NCBI RefSeq assembly: GCF_022869805.1
Contig: NZ_CP094974.1
Span: forward strand, 4,092,001 to 4,156,000
Source: Halosolutus halophilus
Lineage (GTDB): Archaea > Halobacteriota > Halobacteria > Halobacteriales > Natrialbaceae
Direction of reading: 5' to 3'
DNA: 64,000 nt
Part shown: positions 33,996-43,879 of the stretch, piece after piece
Layout of the letters: each line of letters starts with the position of its first letter
Numbering within the stretch: position 1 is the first letter of the stretch
Notes under the pieces: generated by a model
What the model was told of the DNA's origin: nothing
The model's database searches: none
What the model saw: only the letters and a program-made list of their open reading frames with translations
Translations under genes and position numbers: made by a program

Positions 33996-34376
33996 ATGAC
34001 GTCCCACGACGTGACGCTCGAGTGGCCGGACGGTCAGCGCGATATCGTGACGGTCGATCGTCGGGAGACGGTACTCGAGGCGGCCCTGCGGGAGGGAGTT
34101 CGGTTGCCGTACGACTGCCGGAAGGGGACCTGCACGGCCTGCGTGGGCCGGCTGCTCGCCGTCGACGGCGACGGTTCCGACGCCGGGGCGTCCGGCGAGA
34201 GCCGATCGATCGACGCCGCGGCGGCGTTCGACTACCGTCGCCCGCCCGAGGCGCTGACGGAGCGAGAGCGGGCGGAGGGCTACGCCCTGCTGTGTATCGC
34301 CACGGCGCGGGCCGACTGTCGCGTGGCGGTCGGTCCGCGGGTTCGCGCCGAAATCGGCGACAGCCCGTGGGGGTAG
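33996..34376 (+). CDS. 2Fe-2S ferredoxin, tandem paralogue
   Basis: This 126-residue paralogue of the preceding gene shares the identical start MTSHDVTLEWPDG, the cluster motif CRKGTCTAC and a final Cys in YALLCIATARADCRV. The insert between the cluster Cys and the last Cys differs in sequence, so the copies have diverged after duplication. The start at 33996 is chosen from the shared N-terminus; a 177-bp upstream extension is non-homologous and contains the intergenic region. Confidence 0.9.
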   Translation: MTSHDVTLEWPDGQRDIVTVDRRETVLEAALREGVRLPYDCRKGTCTACVGRLLAVDGDGSDAGASGESRSIDAAAAFDYRRPPEALTERERAEGYALLCIATARADCRVAVGPRVRAEIGDSPWG

Positions 34377-34528
34377 CGCTCCCCGCGTCGTCCGAACGCC
34401 GGGCCTCCGAACCGGGTTCACGAGACCTCCCCGTTGGGCGCCGTTTCAGCGGCCGAGACGGCTGCACTTCGGCGGTCGGACGACTGCAGTAACGTTAACG
34501 GGGCAGCAGCGTAACCCTCGGACAACGA

Positions 34529-36655
34529 ATGTCTCTCGCCGACGAGAACGCGGACGAAGCGAACCCGTATCTCCGCGATCCGCCGACCGACTTCGAACCG
34601 ATCGAGGACCTCACCGAGGAGCAGGCCCGCGAGCAGGTCGAGCAACTCCGCGAGGCCATCCGCGAACACGATCGCCGGTACTACGTCGAGAACGACCCGA
34701 TAATCGCCGATCGGACGTACGACGCGCTCTTCGGCCGCTTGCAGGAACTCGAGGACGAATTCGACCTCGCGCATCCGGACAGCCCGACCAGAAGCGTCGG
34801 CGGCGAGCCGATCGAGGAGTTCGAGACCGTCGAACACGTCGCGCCGATGCTGTCGATCGATGCGAGCGGCGCGGTCGAAGACGTCCGGGAGTTCGACGAC
34901 CGCGTCCGGCGCGAGTTGCGCGAAAGCGGGAGCGCGCGTGCCGACGAGCGCGCGGGCGACGTCGACTACGACTACGTCTGCGAGCCCAAGTTCGACGGCG
35001 TCTCGATGGAGTTCGTCTACGAGGACGGGAGCCTCCAGCGCGCCGTCACGCGCGGAGACGGTCGCGAGGGCGACGACGTGACACACAACGCGCGGACGAT
35101 CGGCTCCGTTCCCCAGCGGCTCCACGGCGACTACCCCGACTTCCTCGCCGTTCGCGGGGAGGTCTACATGCCGAAAGACGCGTTCCAGGACTACAACCGC
35201 GAGCGGATCGAACGCGGCGAGGAGCCATTCGCGAACCCGCGCAACGCTACGGCGGGGACGATCCGCCAGCTCGATCCCTCGATCGTCGCCGAGCGGCCGC
35301 TCGACGTCTTCTTCTTCGACGTGCTCGACGCGAGCGACCTCCAGGACAGCCACCGCGCGGAACTCGACCGTTTCCCCGACTGGGGACTGCGGGTGAACGA
35401 TCGCGTCGAGATCGTAGCCGACGTCGAGGGAGCCATCGACTACCGCGATCGGCTGCTCGAGGAGCGCGACGACCTCCCCTACGAGATCGACGGCGTCGTG
35501 ATCAAGGTCGACGACCGCGAGGCGCGCGAGGAACTCGGGCGGACGGCTCGCCACGATCGCTGGGCCTACGCGTACAAGTTCCCCGCCCGATCGGAGGTGA
35601 CGACGATCGCCGACGTGGCGGTCCAGATCGGCCGGACGGGACGGGTGACGCCGGTCGCGTTGCTCGACCCGGTCGACGTCGGCGGCGTCACCGTCTCGCG
35701 GGCGAGCCTCCACAACCCCGAGGAAATCGCCGCGAAGAACGTCGGCGTCGGCGATACCGTCCGGGTCCAGCGCGCGGGCGACGTGATCCCCTACGTCGAA
35801 GAGGTGGTCGAAAAGGGGAGCGACGGCCACTACGAACTCCCCGACCGCTGTCCCGTCTGTGACAGCCCGATCGAGCGCGACGGCCCGATGGCGTTTTGCA
35901 CCGGCGGCCTCGCCTGCGACGCCCAGTTACGACGATCGATCGAGTACTACGCGAGCGACGACGGCCTCGACCTGGAGGGACTGGGCGAGAAGAGCGTCCG
36001 CCAGCTGGTCGACGCCGGCCTCGTCGAATCGATCGCGGACCTCTACGAACTCGATCGCGAGGCCCTCACCGCGCTCGAGGGGTGGGGAGAGACGAGCACC
36101 GAGAACCTGCTCGCCGAGATCGAGGCGAGCCGCGAACCGCCGCTGCCCGACTTCCTCTCCGCGCTGGGCATCCCCCACGTCGGGCCGGCGACGGCCCGCG
36201 AACTCGCGCGCGAGTTCGGGACGTTCGAGGCGTTCCGCGAGGCCGCCGAGACCGACCCCGATCGGCTCGAGGGGGTCGACGAAATCGGCGCGACGGTCTC
36301 CCGACAGATACACGACTTCTTCACCAGCGAGGCCAACGCCGAGGCGGTCGACGCCTTACTCGAACACGTCTCGCCCCGGGAGACCGATATCGAAGCGGGC
36401 GGCGACGAACTCGACGGGCTGACCTTCGTCTTCACCGGGTCGCTCGAGGGCGTCACGCGCAGCGAGGCCCAAGAGACCGTCGAAGCCCACGGGGGCAACG
36501 CGACGGGAAGCGTCTCGGGCAACACGGACTACCTCGTCGTGGGGGAAAACCCGGGCGCGACGAAGCGCGAGGACGCCGCGGCGAACGACGTCCCGATCGT
36601 CGACGAGGACGCGTTCCGGGAGCTACTCGCGGGACGCGGGATCGAACTCGAGTAG
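34529..36655 (+). CDS. ligA: NAD+-dependent DNA ligase
   Basis: This is a bacterial-type ligase that seals nicks using NAD+, alongside the ATP-dependent archaeal enzyme; haloarchaea are known to have acquired it laterally. The 708 residues contain the NMN-binding Ia domain (HDRRYYVENDPIIAD), the active-site Lys in EPKFDG, an OB fold, a C4 zinc finger (CPVC...CTGGLAC), HhH repeats and a C-terminal BRCT domain (GLTFVFTGSLEGVTRSEAQ). The usual KIDG reads KFDG. A GTTAAC box lies ~35 bp upstream. Confidence 0.95.
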   Translation: MSLADENADEANPYLRDPPTDFEPIEDLTEEQAREQVEQLREAIREHDRRYYVENDPIIADRTYDALFGRLQELEDEFDLAHPDSPTRSVGGEPIEEFETVEHVAPMLSIDASGAVEDVREFDDRVRRELRESGSARADERAGDVDYDYVCEPKFDGVSMEFVYEDGSLQRAVTRGDGREGDDVTHNARTIGSVPQRLHGDYPDFLAVRGEVYMPKDAFQDYNRERIERGEEPFANPRNATAGTIRQLDPSIVAERPLDVFFFDVLDASDLQDSHRAELDRFPDWGLRVNDRVEIVADVEGAIDYRDRLLEERDDLPYEIDGVVIKVDDREAREELGRTARHDRWAYAYKFPARSEVTTIADVAVQIGRTGRVTPVALLDPVDVGGVTVSRASLHNPEEIAAKNVGVGDTVRVQRAGDVIPYVEEVVEKGSDGHYELPDRCPVCDSPIERDGPMAFCTGGLACDAQLRRSIEYYASDDGLDLEGLGEKSVRQLVDAGLVESIADLYELDREALTALEGWGETSTENLLAEIEASREPPLPDFLSALGIPHVGPATARELAREFGTFEAFREAAETDPDRLEGVDEIGATVSRQIHDFFTSEANAEAVDALLEHVSPRETDIEAGGDELDGLTFVFTGSLEGVTRSEAQETVEAHGGNATGSVSGNTDYLVVGENPGATKREDAAANDVPIVDEDAFRELLAGRGIELE

Positions 36656-36819
36656 CGGCGATCGGTCCCGAGGCCGGTGGCGGCAGCCGAGTCGGCTGAT
36701 CGCCACGGCGAGACCGATCGAGGCGCGATCGGTCGTGGCACGAGGTTATTTTGTGTGGTGCAACAACGTCAGGCCGGCGTGCGTGACGACGGCAGGCCGG
36801 CGTTCGGATTCCGGTTTTG
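36656..36819. other. convergent intergenic region
   Basis: A TTATTTTG run near 36745 may terminate ligA. The 11-bp CAGGCCGGCGT occurs twice about 22 bp apart. No gene is seen. Confidence 0.4.
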
Positions 36820-37794
36820 CTACTCCGGCAGCCGATCGGCGATCGCCGAGAGGGTCTCGCGACCCTGCACCTCACCCTCGAGTTCGGGCACGGTCGTAAC
36901 CTCGAGATCGGGGAAGGTCTCCCGGATCTCGTCGACGCGGCGTTCGTGACGCTCCTGCCGGGCCCGACAGCGCGAACACCCCTCCGCCGGGCCCTCGAAG
37001 ACCCGGTTGACGACGAGGCGATCGATCGGAACGCCGGCCTCGCGGAGTCGTTCGACGAGTCGCTCCGATTCGGCGATCGCCATCCGTTCGGGATGGGTGA
37101 CGACGCGAAACGCCGTGCGCTCGGGATCGACGAGGACGTCGCGCGCCCGCTCGAGGCGTTCCTGAAACCGGACGAGGTCGTCCTCGTCGCGATCGGTGCC
37201 GGTCATCATCGACATCGGGCCGAGCACTGCGCTGCGGGCCGCGGTCCCGATCCGGCGGACCTGCCCGCGAAGCGATCGGGTCGTCTCGAGGGCCAGCCCC
37301 ATCACCTCGGGCGTGTCGAACAGCCGTAACGTGTGGCCCGTCGGCGCCGTGTCGAAGACGACGACGTCCCACTCGCCTTCGTCGACGTACTCCACGAGCA
37401 GGTCGAGCGCGGCGAGTTCGTCGCTCCCGGCGGGCGCGCCCGCGGCGAAGATCCGTTCGACCTCCTCCTCGTCGAGCCTGATGCCGGCGCTTCGCAGGTC
37501 GGCCGCGAGCGCCCGCGCCAGTTTTTCGTACCGCTCTTTGCGGGTATCGGGGTCGATCTCGACCGCCCAGAGTTCGCCCGGCCCAACCGACTCGTCGGAC
37601 CCATCGCCTACGCCGTCGAGCGCCGTCGGCTCCGGCCCGATCGCGGTCTCGAGCGAGTCCGCCAGCGAGTGGGCCGGGTCGGTCGAGACGATCAGCATGT
37701 CCCGGCCGGCGTCGGCGAGTCGGAGTCCGGTCGCCGCCGCGCAGGTCGTCTTCCCGACGCCGCCTTTCCCGCCGTAGAAGATGCAGTCGGTCAC
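36820..37794 (-). CDS. ArsA/Get3-family ATPase
   Basis: The 324-residue protein has the deviant Walker A motif GGKGGVGKTT, switch regions STDPAHSLADSL and FDTAPTGHTLRL, and a CxxC (CSRCRARQ) that in Get3 binds zinc at the dimer interface. A single ATPase domain suggests a homodimer like archaeal Get3 rather than the double-domain ArsA of bacterial arsenite pumps. No ArsB or ArsR lies nearby. Targeting of tail-anchored membrane proteins or metal handling is inferred. Confidence 0.88.
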   Translation of the reverse strand: MTDCIFYGGKGGVGKTTCAAATGLRLADAGRDMLIVSTDPAHSLADSLETAIGPEPTALDGVGDGSDESVGPGELWAVEIDPDTRKERYEKLARALAADLRSAGIRLDEEEVERIFAAGAPAGSDELAALDLLVEYVDEGEWDVVVFDTAPTGHTLRLFDTPEVMGLALETTRSLRGQVRRIGTAARSAVLGPMSMMTGTDRDEDDLVRFQERLERARDVLVDPERTAFRVVTHPERMAIAESERLVERLREAGVPIDRLVVNRVFEGPAEGCSRCRARQERHERRVDEIRETFPDLEVTTVPELEGEVQGRETLSAIADRLPE

Positions 37795-37928
37795 AGACCC
37801 AGTACCACGGGCCCGTACCTAAACGTCTCGTCGGGAGAACCACGTGTCCGTCGCGATCGATCGAACGCGTCCGCGCCGGATCGGTCCGAGACCGCGGCCC
37901 GGGCAGTAAAAAATCCCGTCGTCGGTCC

Positions 37929-38906
37929 TCAGAGGTCGACCTTGTCGAACCGGTAGAGCGCGACGGCGATCGGGACGACGATCCAGGCCAGCAAGATGAT
38001 GAAGGAGAACCAGTCCTGGAGGTAGAACGGAACGCCGTCGGCGAAGTAGGCGTCGGGATAGGCCGTCCCGAGTTCGCCCCCGCCGGTCGAACTGAGGACC
38101 GTGATCGCGTTCTGGAACGCGTTGCCGGGATCGATCGTGTCGACGAACAGCGCCCAGTCGGGCAGCCGGTCCCGCGTCACTTCCTGAACGGAGCCGTCCG
38201 CGGTCGGGAATTCAGTCGTGTAGCTCACGCCCTCGATCGTCCCGCGGTTCATCAGTAGCTGGAAAACGGTCTGGATCGCGTTCCAGACGACGTAGAACAG
38301 AATGAACACGCCGAACATCGCGGCCCCGGCGATCGTCGTCGATCGCGTCACCGACGAGAGCGAGACGGCGATGCTCGTGTAGGCGACGCCGTAGATGATC
38401 GCCATCACGAGCAGGCTCGCGTAGTCGACGATATCGAAGCTCCCGAGCAGGGCGGCGACGACGACGGCGGCGAGTGCGAACCCGATGACGAGCGAGAGCG
38501 AGAGCACGGCCGATCGACCGATCAGTTTCCCGAGGAGGACGTCCTTCCGGGAGTGGGGCAGCGAGAGCAGGATCTTGATGCTCCCGGTTTCGCGTTCGCC
38601 GGCGATGGCCTTCCAGCCGAGCACCAGCGCGATCAGCGGGATGACCAAACGGGTGATCTGGCTGACGAAGAGGACGAGCGCCTCGGTCGTCGCACCCTGC
38701 ACCGCGATGTCTTCGTTGAAGTACGAGATGACGCCCGTCACGGTGACGAGCAGCGTAAAGAAGAAGATGCTCAGGCCCCAGAACATCCAGGAGCGGACCG
38801 AGTCCTGGAAGTCCTTCTTCGCGACCGCGCGGACGCTCTCGGGGTTGACCGAACTGGACGGAGCGGTCGTCCCCGCACCGGCGCTCGTTCCGGTCTCCGT
38901 GCTCAT
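37929..38906 (-). CDS. ABC-2 type transporter permease
   Basis: The 325-residue protein has a cytoplasmic N-terminus and about six membrane helices, with ABC-2 features such as GERETGSIKILLSLPHSRKDVLLGKLIGR between helices 2 and 3. A large extracytoplasmic loop (TTEFPTADGSVQEVTRDRL onward) precedes the last helices. Its ATG overlaps the TGA of the ATPase gene (ATGA), so both form one export complex. The substrate is unknown. Confidence 0.9.
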   Translation of the reverse strand: MSTETGTSAGAGTTAPSSSVNPESVRAVAKKDFQDSVRSWMFWGLSIFFFTLLVTVTGVISYFNEDIAVQGATTEALVLFVSQITRLVIPLIALVLGWKAIAGERETGSIKILLSLPHSRKDVLLGKLIGRSAVLSLSLVIGFALAAVVVAALLGSFDIVDYASLLVMAIIYGVAYTSIAVSLSSVTRSTTIAGAAMFGVFILFYVVWNAIQTVFQLLMNRGTIEGVSYTTEFPTADGSVQEVTRDRLPDWALFVDTIDPGNAFQNAITVLSSTGGGELGTAYPDAYFADGVPFYLQDWFSFIILLAWIVVPIAVALYRFDKVDL

Positions 38907-39820
38907 GCTTGCACCCCCGTGGTGTAGGACCTGAAGACGTCGTCGAGCGACGCCTCGGTCGTCGAGAAGTCCTGGACGTCGATCCCGTGATCCTCGAGCG
39001 TCGAGAGGACGGTCGTCTTCGAGCCGTCGACCTGGACGACGACCGTCGGCGGGGTTCCGTTCTCGACGGCGGCGTCGCCAACGTCGGGTAGCGAACGCAC
39101 CGCTTGCAGGGCGTCGTCGTCGATCCGGTCGACGGTGACCCGCAGGGCCGTCCCGCCCTCGACGGAGTCGCGCAACCCTTCGACGGAGTCGACGGCGACC
39201 ATCTCGCCCTCGCGGAGGATGCCGACGCGGTCACAGACCGCCTCGACCTGTTCCATGATGTGACTCGAGAAGAAGACCGTCGCGCCGCGGGCGTTCTCCT
39301 CGCGGACGATCTCGCGCATCTCGCGGGCCCCGTTGGGGTCGAGGCCGGTGGAGGGTTCGTCCAAGATCAGCAGTTCCGGCTCGCCGACGAGCGCCATCGC
39401 CAGCATGAGCCGCTGGGACATCCCTTTCGAGTAGCCGCCGGCCTTCTTGTCGATCGCGTCGGCCAGGTCGACCCGTTCGAGGAGGGCTTCGGGGTCGTCG
39501 TCGACGCCTTTCGACTCGATCGCGAACTCGAGGTGCTGGCGGGCGGTGAGCCGATCGTAGGTCTGGTAACCTTCGGGGAGGACGCCGGTCCGCGAGCGGA
39601 TCTCGCGGCTGTGTGCCTGCGCATCGAGTCCGAGGACCTGGACCTGCCCGGCGGTCGGACGGACGAAATCCAGCAGGACGTTTATCGTCGTCGACTTTCC
39701 AGCCCCGTTGGGACCAAGGAAGCCGAATACCTCACCCTCCTCGACGTCGAACGAGAGGTCGTCGAGGGCGAGGGTCTGACCGTAGGATTTGGTCAGGTTG
39801 TCGACTGTGATTGCGGGCAT
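38903..39820 (-). CDS. ABC transporter ATP-binding protein
   Basis: This 305-residue ATPase partners the ABC-2 permease. It has Walker A GPNGAGKST, signature YSKGMSQRLML, Walker B LLILDEPSTG, the H-loop SSHIMEQ, and a ~90-residue C-terminal regulatory extension. The start MPAITVDNLTKSYG at 39820 is chosen because a CCTTATCGG box lies about 34 bp upstream; the GTG at 39838 would fall before the transcript start. The inverted repeat GGTA-N6-TACC (39869-39882) lies just upstream of that box and may bind a regulator. Confidence 0.93.
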   Translation of the reverse strand: MPAITVDNLTKSYGQTLALDDLSFDVEEGEVFGFLGPNGAGKSTTINVLLDFVRPTAGQVQVLGLDAQAHSREIRSRTGVLPEGYQTYDRLTARQHLEFAIESKGVDDDPEALLERVDLADAIDKKAGGYSKGMSQRLMLAMALVGEPELLILDEPSTGLDPNGAREMREIVREENARGATVFFSSHIMEQVEAVCDRVGILREGEMVAVDSVEGLRDSVEGGTALRVTVDRIDDDALQAVRSLPDVGDAAVENGTPPTVVVQVDGSKTTVLSTLEDHGIDVQDFSTTEASLDDVFRSYTTGVQA

Positions 39821-39913
39821 AGCTGTCTGTGTTGACACACCGTTTGCCGATAAGGTTTGTCACTTGCAGGTAATGATATACCCTGGAATTACGGAGGAAT
39901 TTGTGTTCAGCTT

Positions 39914-40183
39914 TCATATCGGATCGTCGGGGTCGTATCGCTCGGCGGTCCGTTCGACCTCCGCAGCGTACCGTTCGCGGGTCTCCTCGTCCGGAACGGG
40001 TTCGAGGTCGTCCTCGGGGATCTCGGTCGCCGCCGTGACCGTCGGGCCGGTCTGTAACGACGTCGAGGACCGTTGGCGTTGCTGGTATCGCGAGCCATCC
40101 GGCGTCGCGTAGACGATCGTCACGAAGTCGCGGTCGCCGAAGGTTCGTTCGACGAGCCAGCACCGTACCGTCGGGGCACTCAT
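39914..40183 (-). CDS. small conserved haloarchaeal protein, function unknown
   Basis: The 89-residue soluble protein starts MSAPTVRCWLVERTFGDRDFVTIVYATPDG and ends with a charged helical region (EETRERYAAEVERTAERYDPDDP). No motif gives a function. The start at 40183 avoids a longer basic reading. It is divergent from the PH-like membrane protein gene. Confidence 0.6.
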   Translation of the reverse strand: MSAPTVRCWLVERTFGDRDFVTIVYATPDGSRYQQRQRSSTSLQTGPTVTAATEIPEDDLEPVPDEETRERYAAEVERTAERYDPDDPI

Positions 40184-40286
40184 ACGCGGGCCTTGCGGAT
40201 CGAGGACCGAGAATGTACCGTGTCGGCTCCGCGATCCCCGAGAAAGCACCGCCATACTTTGAGGATATGCGAGAGACGTCGGCACG

Positions 40287-41000
40287 ATGGAGTGGACGGA
40301 CCACGTCGATCAGTTACTCCTCGACGGAGAGCGTGAGGTCGAGCGGATCGAACTCGAATCGGCGACCGTCGTCGTCACGTCCCACCGCGTCTTCGCGTTC
40401 ACACCCGACGTCGACGGGGCGGACTTCCGGGCCGTCGATCGACCGAACGTCCGGAACGTGACGGTCGACGGCGACGAGAACCGCCGGGCCGCCGGCTGGA
40501 CGCTCGCCTCCGGCGTGCTCGGTATCGGATTGCTCGTGACGGCCACGCTCGTCGACCCGACCGGCGTGGTCGACAATATCGACGCTGACGGCCCGGGGCC
40601 CGTCGCGGGCGTCATCGACGGCGCGCTCCGGGCCGTCGAGACGTTGCTCGCGGCGTTCGAACTCGCGCTCCTCGGCACCGGGTTCGTCCTGCTCGCCCTC
40701 AGCCTGCTCTTCGGCCTGCGATACGGCCACTCGCGATCGCGCCGGCTGGTGCTCCGGATCGCCGGCGACGACGACCTCGACCTGCCCGTCACGGACGCCG
40801 ATCTCGAGGCCGGTGCGGTCCCCTCCCTCGAGGAGGCGATCGGGCCGGAGCCGGCCCCCGTATCAGCTGACGGCGCCCTCGAAGACCCACCGTCGGAGGG
40901 TGAGAGGACGCGCGACCTCGATCGCAGCGACTGGGCTACTTCCGATAACGGGACCGAGCGCAGCGGCGGGCCCAGCCGCGGTGACGGACCGGATCGGTGA
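40287..41000 (+). CDS. two-helix membrane protein with PH-like N-terminus
   Basis: The 237 residues begin with a soluble beta-rich segment ([29 protein letters not shown]) typical of bacterial-type PH (bPH) domains. Two hydrophobic helices follow ([36 protein letters not shown]), then an acidic disordered C-terminal tail. A similar layout is common in haloarchaea; the function is unknown. An ATACTTTG box lies 33 bp upstream. uvrC starts 38 bp downstream and may be co-transcribed. Confidence 0.7.
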   Translation: MEWTDHVDQLLLDGEREVERIELESATVVVTSHRVFAFTPDVDGADFRAVDRPNVRNVTVDGDENRRAAGWTLASGVLGIGLLVTATLVDPTGVVDNIDADGPGPVAGVIDGALRAVETLLAAFELALLGTGFVLLALSLLFGLRYGHSRSRRLVLRIAGDDDLDLPVTDADLEAGAVPSLEEAIGPEPAPVSADGALEDPPSEGERTRDLDRSDWATSDNGTERSGGPSRGDGPDR

Positions 41001-41037
41001 CGTCAGGCTGAAACCCGCTCACTGCATAGGACCGCCG

Positions 41038-42804
41038 ATGAACGCTGACGGGGTTCGCGAGCGGGCGCGATCGGTACCGCGTGAGCCCGGCGTCTACCAG
41101 TTTCAGGAGGGGGATACGACGCTGTACGTCGGGAAGGCCGTCGACCTCCGGAGTCGGGTCGGCTCCTACGCCGACCCGCGAAGCGCACGCATCCGCCGGA
41201 TGGTCGATCGGGCCGACGGGATCGAGATCGCGGTCACGGACACCGAGACGCAGGCGCTGTTGCTCGAGGCGAACCTCATCAAACGCCACCAGCCGCGGTA
41301 CAACGTCCGGCTCAAGGACGACAAGTCGTACCCGATGGTGCAGTTGACGAACCACGAGGCTCCGCGGATCGAGATCACTCGCGATCCGGCGGAATCGGCG
41401 ACCGTCTTCGGCCCGTACACGAACAAGGGGCAGGTCGAGACCGTCGTGAAGGCGCTGCGCGAAACGTACGGCGTCCGAGGGTGTTCCGACCACAAGTACG
41501 CGGGACGCGATCGGCCCTGTCTCGATTACGAGATGGGGCTGTGTACCGCGCCCTGCACCCGCGAGATCGACCTCGAGAGCTACGGCGAGGACGTCACCGC
41601 CGTCGAACGGTTCTTCGAGGGCGAGACGGGCATCCTCGCCGATCCGCTGCGCCGTGAGATGGAGGCCGCCGCCGAGGAGCGGAACTTCGAACGCGCGGCG
41701 AACCTGCGCGATCGACTCGAGACCGTCGAGGCGTTCCACGGCGAGGGCGGCGAGGCGGTCCAGTCGGTCGGCGACGAACGGGCCGTCGACGTACTCGGGG
41801 TCGCGATCGAGGGCGCGGACGCGACCGTCGCCCGCCTGCGCGCCGAGGACGGCAAACTGGTCGATCGGGATCGCCACACCATGGACGCGCCGGGAGCCGG
41901 CGAAGCCCCAGCAGGGAGTGCCGACGGGGCCGGCGAGGGCGTCCCCGCCGTGCTCGCGGCCTTCGTCGTCCAGTACTACGCCGAGCGCGACCTGCCGGAC
42001 GCGCTGCTCCTCCCCGAGCGCCACGGCGACGAAGAGGTCGCGGCGTGGCTCGACGCCGAGGGCGTCGCCGTCCGGGTTCCGGGCGCGGGCCGCGAAGCGA
42101 AACTGGTCGAACTCGCGCTCAAGAACGCCCGCCGCAACGTCGGCGGCCGCGACGAGTGTGGCATGCTCGCGGACGCGATCGGGATCGACGCCGCCCGGCG
42201 GATCGAGGGGTTCGACGTGAGCCACGCCCAGGGCACGTCGGCGGTCGGGAGCAACGTCACGTTCGTCGAGGGCAGCGCCGAGAAAGCGGACTATCGCCGG
42301 AAGAAGCTGACCGATCAGAACGACGACTACGACAACATGCGCGCGCTCCTCGGGTGGCGCGCCAGCCGGGCCGTCGAGGGGCGCGACGATCGGCCGGATC
42401 CCGACCTGCTCGTGATCGACGGCGGCGCGGGACAACTCCAGGCCGCCCGCGACGCGCTGGCCGACGCGGGGTGGGACGTCCCGGCGATCGCGCTGGCGAA
42501 GGCCGAGGAGCGCGTGATCACCCCCGATCGGGAGTTCTCGTGGCCGTCGGACGCGCCGCACCTCCACCTCCTCCAGCGCGTGCGCGACGAGGCCCACCGC
42601 TTCGCGGTCCAGTACCACCAGACGGTCCGAGACGAGGTGAAAACGGTGTTAGACGACGTGCCTGGCGTCGGCCCCGAGACGCGCACGCAACTGCTCGGCC
42701 GGTTCGGCAGCGTCGAGAACGTCCGTGAGGCGTCGATCGAGGACCTCCGGAGCGTCCCCGGCGTCGGCGAGAAGACGGCCGAGACGATCAAGTCGAGGCT
42801 GTAG
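41038..42804 (+). CDS. uvrC: excinuclease ABC subunit C
   Basis: UvrC makes both incisions in bacterial-type nucleotide excision repair. The 588 residues contain the GIY-YIG domain ([19 protein letters not shown]), a cysteine cluster ([20 protein letters not shown] then CTAPC), a UvrB-binding UVR motif ([19 protein letters not shown]), the RNase H-like 5' incision domain ([27 protein letters not shown]) and two HhH motifs ([20 protein letters not shown]). It looks fully functional. uvrB lies 6.5 kb downstream on the opposite strand; uvrA is outside the window. Confidence 0.95.
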   Translation: MNADGVRERARSVPREPGVYQFQEGDTTLYVGKAVDLRSRVGSYADPRSARIRRMVDRADGIEIAVTDTETQALLLEANLIKRHQPRYNVRLKDDKSYPMVQLTNHEAPRIEITRDPAESATVFGPYTNKGQVETVVKALRETYGVRGCSDHKYAGRDRPCLDYEMGLCTAPCTREIDLESYGEDVTAVERFFEGETGILADPLRREMEAAAEERNFERAANLRDRLETVEAFHGEGGEAVQSVGDERAVDVLGVAIEGADATVARLRAEDGKLVDRDRHTMDAPGAGEAPAGSADGAGEGVPAVLAAFVVQYYAERDLPDALLLPERHGDEEVAAWLDAEGVAVRVPGAGREAKLVELALKNARRNVGGRDECGMLADAIGIDAARRIEGFDVSHAQGTSAVGSNVTFVEGSAEKADYRRKKLTDQNDDYDNMRALLGWRASRAVEGRDDRPDPDLLVIDGGAGQLQAARDALADAGWDVPAIALAKAEERVITPDREFSWPSDAPHLHLLQRVRDEAHRFAVQYHQTVRDEVKTVLDDVPGVGPETRTQLLGRFGSVENVREASIEDLRSVPGVGEKTAETIKSRL

Positions 42805-42880
42805 GTCGACAACTCGATCGGGGAAGGACCGTTGCGAGAGCAGGGACAGGGATATCCCCTGGACCGGACGATGGTATACC

Positions 42881-43180
42881 ATGGCAAACGACGACGACGA
42901 ACTCGACGACTTGCTCGACGAACTCGACACCCAGGGTGATCTCGAGACGTCCCAGCAGGTCCTGTCGATCCGGACCGAGAGCCGCCGGTACGACAAGCCG
43001 GTGACGATCGTCGAGGGGTTCGACCTCCCGACGGACGAGATACAGTCGATCGCGTCGGACCTGAAGTCCTCGATGGGAACCGGCGGCACGGTCGACGAGG
43101 GGCGGATCGAACTCCAGGGCGATCACCGGGACCGCGTCCCGGACCTGCTTCGCGAGCGAGGATTCGACGTCCGCGAGTGA
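42881..43180 (+). CDS. SUI1/eIF1-family translation factor (aIF1)
   Basis: This 99-residue SUI1-fold protein promotes start-codon selection by the small ribosomal subunit. The N-terminus is an acidic tail (NDDDELDDLLDELD), followed by the SUI1 core (KPVTIVEGFDLPTDEIQSIAS, LKSSMGTGGTV, IELQGDHRDRVPDLLRERGF). The start is the ATG at 42881. A perfect 10-bp palindrome, GGGATATCCC (42849-42858), lies at the promoter position. Confidence 0.93.
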   Translation: MANDDDELDDLLDELDTQGDLETSQQVLSIRTESRRYDKPVTIVEGFDLPTDEIQSIASDLKSSMGTGGTVDEGRIELQGDHRDRVPDLLRERGFDVRE

Positions 43181-43282
43181 CGACGACCGACGGTATCGAC
43201 CGGAGAGCGCCCCGGAACCAACTGGTCGTGAGAAGGTCGCCGGTGACGAATTACTTTGTACCCTCACTATCAATGAGTCGAT

Positions 43283-43759
43283 ATGAGCATCCGATCGGCG
43301 ACTGCCGACGACTTCGAGGCGATCAAGGCGGTCGCACGCGAGACCTGGCACGACACCTACGAGGAACTCGACGCCGAGACGATCGAGTACACCGTCGTGA
43401 GCTGGTACACCGACGACTCGATGCCGCTCGAGGCACCTGGAACGGTCGTTCTCGTCGCTGAACGCGATGGTGACATCGTCGGCTTCACACACGCCGTCGC
43501 TCAGGGCGAGCAGGCGGACATCCTCCGGATGTACGTCCATCCCGACCACCAGGGCGAGGGCGTCGGGACCGACCTTCACGAGCGGTTGCTCGCGGAGATC
43601 GAGCGGTACGACGTCGATCGCGTCCGGTCGCTCGACTTCGCGTTCAACGACGTCAGCCGAGCGTTCTACGAGGGACTCGGCTTCGAGCAGACCGGCGAGG
43701 GCGAAGTCGAGATCGACGGCGAGTTCTACCCAGAAGCAGTCTACACGCTCGAACTCTAG
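43283..43759 (+). CDS. GNAT-family N-acetyltransferase
   Basis: The 158-residue acetyltransferase has the acetyl-CoA motif A (LRMYVHPDHQGEGVGTDLH) and motif B (FYEGLGFEQTGEGEVE). The acceptor is unknown. It is about 120 bp upstream of a clear paralogue. An ATTACTTTG box lies about 33 bp before the ATG at 43283; an ATG ten bases upstream is out of frame. Confidence 0.9.
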   Translation: MSIRSATADDFEAIKAVARETWHDTYEELDAETIEYTVVSWYTDDSMPLEAPGTVVLVAERDGDIVGFTHAVAQGEQADILRMYVHPDHQGEGVGTDLHERLLAEIERYDVDRVRSLDFAFNDVSRAFYEGLGFEQTGEGEVEIDGEFYPEAVYTLEL

Positions 43760-43879
43760 GTGCCGATCGTGGGCTCGTTGGCCCGACTCGTCGCCGCGTG
43801 GCTCACCTACCGAAGCGCGTCTGACCCACATACCGGGTATGGTGGAATCACTTTGGTATTCGATACCGTAGGGACGGGT

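Noticed and set aside
36820-37794. Arsenic-resistance operon
   Set aside because: A single-domain ArsA/Get3 ATPase without arsB, arsR or arsD nearby is more like Get3.
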